Assembly: GCF_900626145.1 (NCBI RefSeq)
Contig: NZ_LR130816.1
Location: 1 to 64,000 of the forward strand
Length of the DNA stretch: 64,000 bases
Direction: 5' to 3'
From: Intestinimonas timonensis
Lineage (GTDB): Bacteria; Bacillota; Clostridia; Oscillospirales; Oscillospiraceae
Part shown: in pieces, positions 34,107-42,553 of the stretch
Layout of the letters: the number at the start of each line of letters is the position of its first letter
Position numbering within the stretch: position 1 is the stretch's first letter
Translations under genes and position numbers: made by a program
The notes under the pieces: generated by a model
Told to the model about the DNA's origin: nothing
Databases searched by the model: none
Seen by the model: the letters and a program-made list of their open reading frames with translations, nothing else

Positions 34107-35996
34107 TTATTCCTCCGTCACCGGAGTGAGGATACCGATGTAGTCCAGCATCCGGTAGAGCATGACGGCGGCCTCCTCACGGGTGGTGGGGGCGGTCGGG
34201 TCCAGCTCCTCCAGAGGGACCGCCAGGAAACCCAGGTCCTCCGCTGTCACCACATAGGGCCGGGCCCAGGCGTCATAGGCCTGCACCGCCTTGGCCGCCA
34301 GCTCCTCCTCCGTCACCTGCTCCAACCGGCGCTCAATGGAGAGGTCGGAGCGCTCTCCCATCCGGGCCAGGATGGTTAAAAACTGCTGGTGGTCCACCAG
34401 ATCGTCGGCCCGGAACTCCCCATCCTCATTGCCCTGGATGAGACCCAGGTTATAGGCAATGTCCACAGCGGTGGCGTACCAGTCCTCCTGGTCCACATCG
34501 GTGAAGGGGGCGCTGCCCTGGCTCTGCCAGCACCAGTACCCCATGGCCTGGACCATCATGGACACCAGCTCGCCCCGGGTGAGCGGGTCCTGAGGTCCAA
34601 AGTCGCCGTTCTCGTTGCCCAGGAGGACCCCCAGGGAGGCCAGAGTATTGATCTCATCGCCGTAAACGGAGTCCGCCACGTCGTCAAACCAGCGGGAGAC
34701 ATAATCCACTCCCCAGGCCTCGGAGACCTCCGCCGGGGTGACCGCCTTGCCGCCCAGCGTCATGGGGGTGTTGGGGGCGATGGCGGAAAGGAGCTCAGCA
34801 AAGGCGGGAGCATAATCCTCGCTCACCGCCTCATCCCGGTGGACATACCAGGTCTGGCCGGCCAGCTGGAGGACCAGCACGTCCTCGGAGGCCTGCTCCT
34901 CAGCAGTGCCGCACAGCAGGCGGGCCACCTCATCGGCCAGGTTGGCGTCCACCACCAGGTGGGGCAGCACGCCGGAGCGGTCGGGGGTCACATAGTTGGG
35001 AGAGTAGTACCGCTCCGTGGTGATCTTGAAGGCGGAGCCGTCGGGCTGCTCAAAAACGTTCTGGGCGATGCCCTTGCCGAAGGTCCGGGTACCGATGATG
35101 AGTCCGTATCCGTAATCCCGCATGGCGGCGGCAAAGAGCTCAGAGGCGCTGGCGGAGTTGCCGTCCACCAGGACCACCAGGGGCTCCTGAATGAGGCCGG
35201 GGATCTCCACCGGGAAGGGGTTGGGCCGCCACACCGACAGGTTGCCCTGCCGGTCTACCACGTAGGCCACATCATGGTTGCCCAGGACATAGCCCACCGC
35301 CTGGATCACCGCTATGGCAGAGCCGCCGGGGTTGCTCCTCAGGTCCACCACCCAGCGGTCAGCGGCCTCGTCCTCGGCGGTGATGTACTCCTCAAAATAG
35401 GACCCACTGGTCTCGCCAAAGCTGTTGCAGCTCAGCCAGCCGATGTGGTCGTCCACCACCTCGCCGGTAACAGTGGGAAAGACCACCGCCTCCCGGGTCA
35501 TGGTAAGCTTCAGCTCCTGGTCGTCCCGCAGGATGGTGATGGTAACTTCCGTTCCCGCTTCACCGGTGATGAGGGCGGCCAGGGCGTCGGGAGAGCCGGC
35601 CTCCTGGATGGTGGTGCCGTCGGCGGCCACGATGAGGTCGCCGGTCTTCAGTCCGGCCTCCTGGCTGGGGGAGTCGGGGGCCACGCTGCTCACCAGCAGG
35701 CCGTCAGCCGTCTTCTCCACCATCACGCCGATGCCCACCACATTGGTACCATCCATACCGCTCTGGAAGTCGGCGTACTCCTCCGCCGTCATGTAATAGG
35801 TATAGGGGTCCCCCAGGGCGTTGGTGATCTCCTCGATGGTGGGCAGGGACAGGATCTCTTCGGGGATCTCGTCGATGTAGTTCTCCCGGAGCAGATCCCG
35901 GGCCTCGTCCACCGTGATGGCGCCGGCCACGGGGCTCAGCGCCAGGGTCAGCGTCAGCCCAAGGGCCGCCGCGCGTACAGGCAGTTTTGTTTTCAT
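34107..35996 (-). CDS. C-terminal processing protease (S41) with SLH domains
   Basis: A 629-residue exported serine protease. After a signal peptide (MKTKLPVRAAALGLTLTLAL...) comes a PDZ domain (about residues 85-160, GLLVSSVAPDSPSQEAGLKT), then the S41 core with DLRSNPGGSAIAVIQAV, the catalytic Ser in LVDGNSASASELFAAA and the Lys in RTFGKG. Residues from about 430 hold SLH modules (WFDDVADSVYGDEINTLASL; FTDVDQEDWYATAVDIAYN; LTRGELVSMMVQ) that would tether it to the cell-wall polymer. GGAGAG precedes the ATG. The target is unknown. Confidence 0.93.
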   Translation of the reverse strand: MKTKLPVRAAALGLTLTLALSPVAGAITVDEARDLLRENYIDEIPEEILSLPTIEEITNALGDPYTYYMTAEEYADFQSGMDGTNVVGIGVMVEKTADGLLVSSVAPDSPSQEAGLKTGDLIVAADGTTIQEAGSPDALAALITGEAGTEVTITILRDDQELKLTMTREAVVFPTVTGEVVDDHIGWLSCNSFGETSGSYFEEYITAEDEAADRWVVDLRSNPGGSAIAVIQAVGYVLGNHDVAYVVDRQGNLSVWRPNPFPVEIPGLIQEPLVVLVDGNSASASELFAAAMRDYGYGLIIGTRTFGKGIAQNVFEQPDGSAFKITTERYYSPNYVTPDRSGVLPHLVVDANLADEVARLLCGTAEEQASEDVLVLQLAGQTWYVHRDEAVSEDYAPAFAELLSAIAPNTPMTLGGKAVTPAEVSEAWGVDYVSRWFDDVADSVYGDEINTLASLGVLLGNENGDFGPQDPLTRGELVSMMVQAMGYWCWQSQGSAPFTDVDQEDWYATAVDIAYNLGLIQGNEDGEFRADDLVDHQQFLTILARMGERSDLSIERRLEQVTEEELAAKAVQAYDAWARPYVVTAEDLGFLAVPLEELDPTAPTTREEAAVMLYRMLDYIGILTPVTEE

Positions 35997-36103
35997 GGGT
36001 CAAGCTCTCCTTTGCCGTATCAGGTCATTCCATTGTAGCACCCCGGCCCGGGGCTGTCCACCTCCTGTTGGTTACAAAAGGGAGACGGAACATCCCCTTG
36101 ACT

Positions 36104-37576
36104 TCAGCCATCCAGCCGCTCCTCCAGGGCCTTTCGCACCGTCCGCAGCACCTTGAGTCGGGCGTATTTTTTGTCGTTTCCCTCCACGATGATCCAGGGT
36201 GCGTATTCGGTGGAAGTCTTTTGAAGCATCTCGTCCACCGCCGTCTCATACGCCGGCCACTTCTCCCGGTTGCGCCAGTCCTCGTCGGTGATCTTGTAGC
36301 GCTTTTCCGGCGTATTTTCCCGGTCATGGAACCGGCGGAGCTGCTCGTCTGGGTCGATGTGGAGCCAGAACTTCAGCACCACCGCCCCCCAGCGGGTGAG
36401 ACTCCGCTCGAACTCGTTGATCTCGTCGTAGGCCATGCTCCAGCGCGCCTCCGGGGTAAGCTTTTCCAGCCGCTCCACCATGACCCGGCCGTACCAGGTC
36501 CGGTCGAAGAGGACGATGTGGCCGTCCTTGGGCAGCTGCCGCCAGAACCGCCACAGGTAGTGCCGGTCCAGCTCATCCTTGGTGGGGGCGGCGATGGGCA
36601 CCACGTCGAAGCCCCGGGGGTCCAGGGCCCAGGAGAGACGGCGGATGGCGCCCCCCTTGCCGGCGGCGTCCCAGCCCTCAAAGCCGATGACCACCGGCAC
36701 CTTCTCCCGGTAGAGGCGGCTGTGGAGCTTGCTCAGGCGCTTTTTCTCCTTCTTGAGGGCGTCGTCGTAGTCGGCGTCGGAGAGCCGGGGGCTCAGATCC
36801 ACCTGGCCCAGCCGGGGCATCTCCAGCAGGGGCCAGGGCGCCCGCTCCGCCGGAGCCGGTTTGGGCACGCCGTGGGCCAGTGCGTCGGAGAGCGCCTCCT
36901 TTACCGTCCGCAGCACCTCCAGAGGACCGCTCCCCTTCTCCTCGTTCCACACCACGTGCCAGAGGGCGTGGGGGGTACTGGTGGCCTGGAGAAGGAGGTC
37001 CAGCTTTTCCCTGCGGCGCACATAGTCCCGGTTCTGCCGCCAGTCCCGGTCGATGACCCGCCAGGCGGTGTCGTCGTCCCCCGCCAGCTTCTCCAGCCGC
37101 CGGCGCTGCTCCGTCTGTCCGATGTGGAGGAAAAATTTCAGAACCAGGTAGCCGTCATCGCACAGCTGCCGCTCGAAGATATTGATCTCCTCCACCAGTC
37201 GGGCCGTCTCCTTCGGCTCCTCCTCCATCCGCTCCAGGGCCCGGCCAAACCAGCTCCGCTCCAGCACCGCGATCTGCCCCTTGGCCGGCAGCCCCTTCCA
37301 GAAGGGCCACAGCAGGGGGCGGCGCTTCTCCTCGTCGGTGGCCGGGCCAAAGGTGAGCACCTGGTAATTGCGGGGGTCCAGCCGGGCAATAGTCCGGGCG
37401 ATGACGGCCCCCTTGCCGGCGGCACTCCACCCCTCAAAGACCAGCATCACCGGGATGCACGCCTCCTTCAGCGGCTGCTGGAGGGCCTCCAGGGCCAGTT
37501 CCAGCTCCTTACGCTCCGCCTTCCACGCCTTTTGCTCGTCCTTGGTATGTGTACGACGTTCCTCGTTTTCCAGCAT
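36104..37576 (-). CDS. pap: Polyphosphate:AMP phosphotransferase (tandem PPK2 domains)
   Basis: A 490-residue enzyme with two PPK2 domains in tandem, the class II arrangement that makes ADP from AMP and polyphosphate. Domain 1 has MLVFEGWSAAGKG near residue 44 and domain 2 has VVIGFEGWDAAGKGGAIRRL near 300, both with Walker A-like loops, plus the lid-type DRTWYGRVMVERLE and WSMAYDEINEFERSL. The first domain has RSWFGRALERME in the equivalent site, the usual inactive-domain variation. Nothing around it links it to polyphosphate synthesis. Confidence 0.93.
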   Translation of the reverse strand: MLENEERRTHTKDEQKAWKAERKELELALEALQQPLKEACIPVMLVFEGWSAAGKGAVIARTIARLDPRNYQVLTFGPATDEEKRRPLLWPFWKGLPAKGQIAVLERSWFGRALERMEEEPKETARLVEEINIFERQLCDDGYLVLKFFLHIGQTEQRRRLEKLAGDDDTAWRVIDRDWRQNRDYVRRREKLDLLLQATSTPHALWHVVWNEEKGSGPLEVLRTVKEALSDALAHGVPKPAPAERAPWPLLEMPRLGQVDLSPRLSDADYDDALKKEKKRLSKLHSRLYREKVPVVIGFEGWDAAGKGGAIRRLSWALDPRGFDVVPIAAPTKDELDRHYLWRFWRQLPKDGHIVLFDRTWYGRVMVERLEKLTPEARWSMAYDEINEFERSLTRWGAVVLKFWLHIDPDEQLRRFHDRENTPEKRYKITDEDWRNREKWPAYETAVDEMLQKTSTEYAPWIIVEGNDKKYARLKVLRTVRKALEERLDG

Positions 37577-37608
37577 GGTTCTCCCATCCTTTCACCCATC
37601 CGGGCCCC

Positions 37609-37637
37609 TTGCCTGTGCGGCACTTTTTTGATATAAT
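37609..37637 (+). promoter_or_regulatory. Sigma-A promoter of the YitT-type gene
   Basis: TTGCCT (37609-37614) and a perfect TATAAT (37632-37637) with 17 bases between. It lies 38 bases before the ATG and divergent from pap. Confidence 0.75.
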
Positions 37638-37674
37638 GTGGCGGTACTATTTATCTTAAGTTAGGAGTTTTATC

Positions 37675-38325
37675 ATGTCTTCCCCCAGGGAAAAAGCAAA
37701 GTCCCTTCTGTGCACCTACGGCATCATCCTGCTGGGCTCCGCCATTTTATCCTTCGGGCTCTACAACATCCATGAGCAGACTCAGGTCACCGAGGGCGGC
37801 GTACTGGGCATGACCCTCTTCCTCCAGCACTGGCTGGGGCTCTCCCCCGCCATCACCAGCCCCGTTATGGACATCGCCTGCTACCTGCTGGCCTGGCGCT
37901 TCCTGGGTAATTCCTTCGCCCGGTACGCTGTCACCGCCAGTCTGGCCTTTGCCGTGTTCCACGGCCTTTGGGAGCAGTTCCCGCCCCTCCTCCCCGACCT
38001 TAGCGCCTATCCGGTGGTGGCTGCCATCGCGGGCGCTCTCTTCGTGGGCATCGGCGTGGGACTGGTGGTGCGCATCGGCGGCGCCTGCGGCGGCGACGAC
38101 GCCCTGGCCCTCACCATCTCCCACCTCTCCAAATGGCCCATCGCACGGTGCTACCTCATCACCGACCTCACCGTGCTGGCCCTCTCTTTGAGCTATATCC
38201 CCTTTACCCGCATCCTATACTCCCTCATCACCGTCACCCTCTCCTCCTTCCTCATCGGCCGGGTACAGAGCTTCGGCCGTCCGTCGGAGAAAGGACAGGA
38301 GCCGGAGATCCAGACAGCACAGTGA
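37675..38325 (+). CDS. YitT/YczE-like integral membrane protein
   Basis: A 216-residue membrane protein with five to six helices. The opening CTYGIILLGSAILSFGLYNI and the GGVLGMTLFLQHWLGLSPA loop match the YitT/DUF161 family, and VRIGGACGGDDALALTIS has the small-residue, acidic pattern seen in family members. No DUF2179 domain follows, so it is the short form. Function is unknown; a transport role is often assumed. AGGAG precedes the ATG; a terminator follows. Confidence 0.85.
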   Translation: MSSPREKAKSLLCTYGIILLGSAILSFGLYNIHEQTQVTEGGVLGMTLFLQHWLGLSPAITSPVMDIACYLLAWRFLGNSFARYAVTASLAFAVFHGLWEQFPPLLPDLSAYPVVAAIAGALFVGIGVGLVVRIGGACGGDDALALTISHLSKWPIARCYLITDLTVLALSLSYIPFTRILYSLITVTLSSFLIGRVQSFGRPSEKGQEPEIQTAQ

Positions 38326-38346
38326 GTATTTCACACTTTCTACGCC

Positions 38347-38380
38347 AACGGGCGCACCAAACATGGTGCGCCCGTTTTTC
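38347..38380. terminator. Bidirectional terminator
   Basis: Stem aacgggcgcacc / ggtgcgcccgtt with a short loop and TTTTTC on the plus strand, after the YitT-type gene; it also lies past the stop of the beta-CASP gene on the other strand. Confidence 0.88.
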
Positions 38381-38398
38381 TTTCCCGAGCAATTCGAC

Positions 38399-39985
38399 TC
38401 AGCGGTCCCACTTCTGGATGAGGGCCATGAGCTCCTTTTCGAACTGAGCCAGGTCCTTGTTGGTGCCGCCCTTGTTGTGGCGGATGGCCTCCATGAGGTC
38501 CTGACCGGCAGCCTCCAGCTTCCGGTAGGCGGGGGAGCCGGACGCCGACACCGGCTTGGGCGGCAGGGGAACACCGGCGGAGAGCATCCGGTCGGCGGCC
38601 AGGTCGTAGACCTCCTCATACTCGGCGGCATGGGCGGCAAGCCCGGCGTCCCGCAGCTTCTGGGCAAAGATCTCGGTGACCGACGCCTCGCCGTGAACCA
38701 CGAAGATGTGCCGGGGCTTGGGGGCGTAGTGCTTTGCCCAGGCCAGGAGGTGGTCCCGGTCGGCGTGGGAGGAGAGGCCCTTGAAATTGACAATGCGGGC
38801 GTTGACGGCGATCTCCTCGCCGAAGAGCTTCACCGACTTGGCGCCCTCCAGCAGGGCCCGGCCCAGGCTGCCCTCGGCCTGGTAGCCCACGAAGACGATG
38901 GTGCACTCCTTCCGCCACAGGTTGTGCTTGAGGTGGTGGCGGATGCGCCCGGCGTCACACATGCCGGAGGCCGAGAGGATGACCTTGGAGCTGGTGTCCA
39001 GGTTGAGGGCCTTGGACTCCTCGCTGGTCTCGGTGAGAGTGAGGCCGGGGAACTGGAAGAGGGCGCCCCCCTTCAGCGCCTCGATGGCCTCCTCGTCCAG
39101 GTAGCCGTGGAGGTTGCCGGAGTAGATACGGGTGGCCTCGTTGGCCAGGGGAGAGTCCACGCACACCCGAAAGTCGGGGTGGGACTTCACCATGCCCTCC
39201 TCCTTCATCTCCCGCATGAAGTACAACAGCTCCTGGGTGCGGCCCACGGCGAAGGAGGGGATGATGACGTTGCCGCCCTGCTCAAAGGTCTCGTCGATAA
39301 TCTGGGCCAGGGCCTCGGTATAGCTCTCCGGCGGCTCGTGGAGCCGGTCGCCGTAGGTGCTCTCCATGACCACATAGTCGGCCTCGTCGATGGTCTGGGG
39401 GTCCCGGATGATGGGCTGGTCCACGTTGCCCAGGTCGCCGGAGAAGACGATCTTCCGGGTGACACCCTCCTCGGTGAGCCACAGCTCGGCGCAGGCCGAG
39501 CCCAGCAGGTGGCCGGCGTCGGTGAACCGGAGGCGCACCCCCTCACAGAGGTCCACCAGCTCCCCGTACTCGCAGGTCTCCACCAGCTCCATGGCGTGCT
39601 CCGCGTCGGCGATGGTGTAGAGGGGCTCCACCGGCGCCCGGCCGGCCCGGCGGCCCTTCTGGTTCTGCCACTGGGCGTCCGACTCCTGGATGTGGGCCGA
39701 GTCCCGCAGCATGATGGACATGAGCTGTCCGGTGAGGCGGGTGGTGACAATCCTGCCGTGGAAGCCCTGCTTCACCAGCAGCGGGATGCGGCCGGTGTGG
39801 TCGATGTGGGCATGGGTAACGATGACATAGTCGATGTAGCCGGGGGCGAAGTCCAACACCCGGTTGTCCCGCTCGTCCCGCCCCTGCTGGAGTCCGCAGT
39901 CGATGAGGATGCGCTTTCCGTTGACCTCCACACAGTGGCAGCTCCCGGTGACGGCCTTGGCTGCGCCGAAAAATGTGAGCTTCAT
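38399..39985 (-). CDS. Metallo-beta-lactamase fold RNA-processing hydrolase (beta-CASP family)
   Basis: A 528-residue nuclease of the CPSF73/YSH1-like family. The MBL motif is VTHAHIDHTGRIP near residue 57, then FTDAGHLLGSACAEL and VFSGDLG. The beta-CASP cap holds MESTYGDRLH and IPSFAVGRTQELL, followed by VILSASGMCDAGRIRHHLKH and FKGLSSHADRDHLLAW. These proteins cut RNA, but the bacterial members of this branch are not well studied. The last 60 residues form a helical tail (YRKLEAAGQDLMEAIRHNKG). It stands alone. Confidence 0.92.
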   Translation of the reverse strand: MKLTFFGAAKAVTGSCHCVEVNGKRILIDCGLQQGRDERDNRVLDFAPGYIDYVIVTHAHIDHTGRIPLLVKQGFHGRIVTTRLTGQLMSIMLRDSAHIQESDAQWQNQKGRRAGRAPVEPLYTIADAEHAMELVETCEYGELVDLCEGVRLRFTDAGHLLGSACAELWLTEEGVTRKIVFSGDLGNVDQPIIRDPQTIDEADYVVMESTYGDRLHEPPESYTEALAQIIDETFEQGGNVIIPSFAVGRTQELLYFMREMKEEGMVKSHPDFRVCVDSPLANEATRIYSGNLHGYLDEEAIEALKGGALFQFPGLTLTETSEESKALNLDTSSKVILSASGMCDAGRIRHHLKHNLWRKECTIVFVGYQAEGSLGRALLEGAKSVKLFGEEIAVNARIVNFKGLSSHADRDHLLAWAKHYAPKPRHIFVVHGEASVTEIFAQKLRDAGLAAHAAEYEEVYDLAADRMLSAGVPLPPKPVSASGSPAYRKLEAAGQDLMEAIRHNKGGTNKDLAQFEKELMALIQKWDR

Positions 39986-40083
39986 GGGGCACCTCCTTCG
40001 TTTCTTTGGTCACCTTCATTCTACCCCCTGGCCGCCCCCCTGTAAAGGCATCCCGGAAAGTTTACATTTGCCCTCAAACGCGG

Positions 40084-40118
40084 AAGGACCCGCCGACACA
40101 GTCGGCGGGTCCTTTTTT
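40084..40118. terminator. Terminator after the serine hydrolase gene
   Basis: A 14-base stem aaggacccgccgac / gtcggcgggtcctt with TTTTTT on the plus strand. It lies just past the serine hydrolase stop on the minus strand, where the tail is weaker (TTCC). Confidence 0.75.
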
Positions 40119-40121
40119 CAT

Positions 40122-42194
40122 TTACTCAGACAGGCTCAGGTAGAACCGGGCGCCGGCGTCACCGGCAAAGACCACCCAGCCGCCCTGGGGCAGCACGGCG
40201 GAGGTATCCCCGTAGGCCACGGAGCTGGCCGTCACGACGCCGCTGGCGTCATAGACGGTGAAACCGCCGCCCGTCTCCGGCAGGGTGACGGTGAGGGTCT
40301 TTCCAGCCAGATCTCCCACGTTGAACCACCGGGCGTAGCCGTCGTCCAGGATGGTGCAGTAGGCGCCCGCTCCGGCGTAGAGGTTCCCCAGGCCGGAGGC
40401 CGGGGCGCACAGGTAATCCCCCGCCTTCAGGTACCCCTTGCCGTCCACGGTGACCATCTGGTAATCGGCGCCGTTGCGGCTGCCGGTGCCGGGAAGCTGG
40501 ACATACTGCCGGGCCAGAGTCTCGTCCACGATGCGCTCGAAGCCGGCTACGTAGCCGGAGGTCTCCGGCATGGAGGTGACGGCAGCAAAGGGTCCGGACA
40601 GGTAGACCTGGGAAGTGTACTTCTCATTGACGATGAGGTAGAGCTCAGAGCCCCGGGCGCCCCAGGCGTCCAGAGCCGTCTGGCTGGCCTCGGTGTTGGG
40701 CTCCAGCTTCTCCAGGGCGTAGTTGGCGGTACCCAGTACGGTGAGCCCAGGCACAGCGGTGTAGCCCTCCTGATAGAGATAGGTACGGCCGTTGTCCTCG
40801 GTGACAAACTTCATGAGGAAGCTGCCCGTCTCATCCAGGAAGGTGCCGTCGGCCTGATAGGTAAAGGTTTGCACCGTCCCGCCCAGGGCGGCGGCGTTGG
40901 TCAGGGTCATGGTCTTGTCGTCGGGGAAGGCCACGGTGGCCACCAGCCCCAGGGAGGCATAGGTACCGGCGTTGGCCTTCAGCGCCTCCGGCATGACGGC
41001 GGGGGTGGACTCGGGCAGGGCGTAGGTCTCATACACCGTCACCCCGTCCTCCGCCAGGGCGTCGATGAGGATACGCTCTCCCGCCAGCTGATTGTAGGTG
41101 CTCACGCCGCCGGAGGAGAGGACGGCCACCGCCTTGTTCTCCTCCGGGAGGACGATGAGGGAGGCGTGGTAGCGCAGGGTGTCGCCCCCCTTCACCAGGG
41201 CGGTGATGCCGCTCTGGTTGAAGGGGAACTGGTGGACATTGTCCCAGCCCAGGCCGTAGGCCAGGGTGTCGTTCTCGCTGTTCTCCGGCCACAGGCCCTT
41301 CACCGCCCAGTCGGTATTCATGAGGTCCAGCCACTCCTGGCTCAGCAGGTCGTTTCCGCACAAAAGCCCGCCGAAGGAGGCAAGGTCGGCGGCGGTGGCG
41401 TAGAGGCCGCCGGTGCCCACGATGCCCACGGTGTCCTGGGGCAGGGCCCGGGTGTCCTCGGCGGAGGCGTAGGTCTTGGCCAGGAGGCCGGTGTCAAAGT
41501 CGTCCCCGGGGGCGTAGGTGTTGGTGAGGCCCGCCAGGTCCAGAATGGCGGCGTGGAGGTAGTCCATAAAGTCCATGCCGCTCACCGCCTCCACCACCAG
41601 CTGGGCCAGGGTATAGCCGTCGTTGGAGTAAACGCAGTAGGCGCCGGGGTCGGCCTTGAGCCGCTGGGTGGACAGCCGCTCCAGCAGGTCGTCGGCGGCG
41701 CTCTCGTCGGTGTCACCGAAGAGGAAGGCATCCCGGGTGGTGTCCCCCATAAGGCCGGAGGAGTGGTCCAGCAGCATGCGGACGGTGATGTCCTTGTACC
41801 GCTCGTCGGCCATGGTGAAACCGGGCAGGTACTTGGTCACCGGGTCCTCCAGCTTGAGCTTGCCATCCTGGGCCAGCTTGAGGACGGCGGCGGCGGTGTA
41901 GGTCTTGGACACCGAGCCGATGCCATAGAGGATGTCCTCGGTGAGGGCCCGGTTCTCCGTTTTGGAGTAGACGCCCCAGCCCCCCTGGGCAGTGATCTCG
42001 CCGTCCTCCCACAGGGCGTAGCGCACCGAGTCGGCTCCGCCGTACTGGCCCGCCAGCTCGATGGCGTGAAGAGCCTTGTCCTCAAAGGTCGCCCCCGCCG
42101 CTCCGGTCTCCTGGGCGGCCAGGGCGGGCAGCGTCAGGGCGGGCACCAGGATGAGACCCGCCAGGGTGCCGCTGAGCATCCGTTTCCATTCCAT
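40122..42194 (-). CDS. Exported serine hydrolase, class C beta-lactamase/PBP4*-like
   Basis: A 690-residue exported protein. A signal peptide (GTLAGLILVPALTLPALAA) leads to a beta-lactamase-family domain with the catalytic SVSK (GIGSVSKTYTAAAVLKL, near residue 96) and Tyr motif VYSNDGYTLAQL. From about 400 to the end come beta-rich modules of unknown type (AYCTILDDGYARWFNVGDLA). It is much longer than a lactamase, so a D-Ala peptidase or esterase working on wall or food peptides is more likely than drug resistance. The gene is monocistronic. Confidence 0.85.
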   Translation of the reverse strand: MEWKRMLSGTLAGLILVPALTLPALAAQETGAAGATFEDKALHAIELAGQYGGADSVRYALWEDGEITAQGGWGVYSKTENRALTEDILYGIGSVSKTYTAAAVLKLAQDGKLKLEDPVTKYLPGFTMADERYKDITVRMLLDHSSGLMGDTTRDAFLFGDTDESAADDLLERLSTQRLKADPGAYCVYSNDGYTLAQLVVEAVSGMDFMDYLHAAILDLAGLTNTYAPGDDFDTGLLAKTYASAEDTRALPQDTVGIVGTGGLYATAADLASFGGLLCGNDLLSQEWLDLMNTDWAVKGLWPENSENDTLAYGLGWDNVHQFPFNQSGITALVKGGDTLRYHASLIVLPEENKAVAVLSSGGVSTYNQLAGERILIDALAEDGVTVYETYALPESTPAVMPEALKANAGTYASLGLVATVAFPDDKTMTLTNAAALGGTVQTFTYQADGTFLDETGSFLMKFVTEDNGRTYLYQEGYTAVPGLTVLGTANYALEKLEPNTEASQTALDAWGARGSELYLIVNEKYTSQVYLSGPFAAVTSMPETSGYVAGFERIVDETLARQYVQLPGTGSRNGADYQMVTVDGKGYLKAGDYLCAPASGLGNLYAGAGAYCTILDDGYARWFNVGDLAGKTLTVTLPETGGGFTVYDASGVVTASSVAYGDTSAVLPQGGWVVFAGDAGARFYLSLSE

Positions 42195-42216
42195 GTCGAT
42201 TCCTCCTTTTGTCCGT

Positions 42217-42543
42217 TTATCCCTCCGGCTTGGGTTCGCCGTTGGTCAGTTCCTCATAGTAGGCCCGGCACTCCTCCGCCGTCCGGGGCGGGTGGGCGTT
42301 CATGGCGGCGGCCTGGTCCAGGAGCCAGGTCCGCATGGCGGCAATCCCCTCCTCGCTCACCGGGAAGGTCTCCTCCCCCTCCTGCCGGGCGTACTTTCGG
42401 CAAAAGGGGCCCTGCCAGATGACCACGTGCATGGTGCCCTCCTGGGGCTTTTCGATCTCGTAGCACAGCAGGCCCCGGCTCCCCGACCAGCCGTTGTCGT
42501 TTTCGTAGTGGGAGAGCACCGGGAGATAAAATTCCTGTTCCAT
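42217..42543 (-). CDS. Hypothetical protein (108 aa), coupled to the LTA-synthase-like gene
   Basis: A 108-residue acidic soluble protein starting MEQEFYLPVLSHYENDNGWS with GGAGG eight bases before the ATG. It has a RGLLCYEIEKPQEGTMHVVI beta segment and an Ala/Arg-rich helical C-terminus (AAAMNAHPPRTAEECRAYYE). It begins ten bases after the stop of the LTA-synthase-like gene and so is probably on the same transcript. I recognise no family. Confidence 0.7.
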   Translation of the reverse strand: MEQEFYLPVLSHYENDNGWSGSRGLLCYEIEKPQEGTMHVVIWQGPFCRKYARQEGEETFPVSEEGIAAMRTWLLDQAAAMNAHPPRTAEECRAYYEELTNGEPKPEG

Positions 42544-42553
42544 CTGATCCTCC

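Noticed and set aside
40122..42194. Calling the serine hydrolase a beta-lactamase resistance gene
   Set aside because: It has the SxxK and Tyr motifs but is twice the usual length with extra modules, which fits a peptidase or esterase better.
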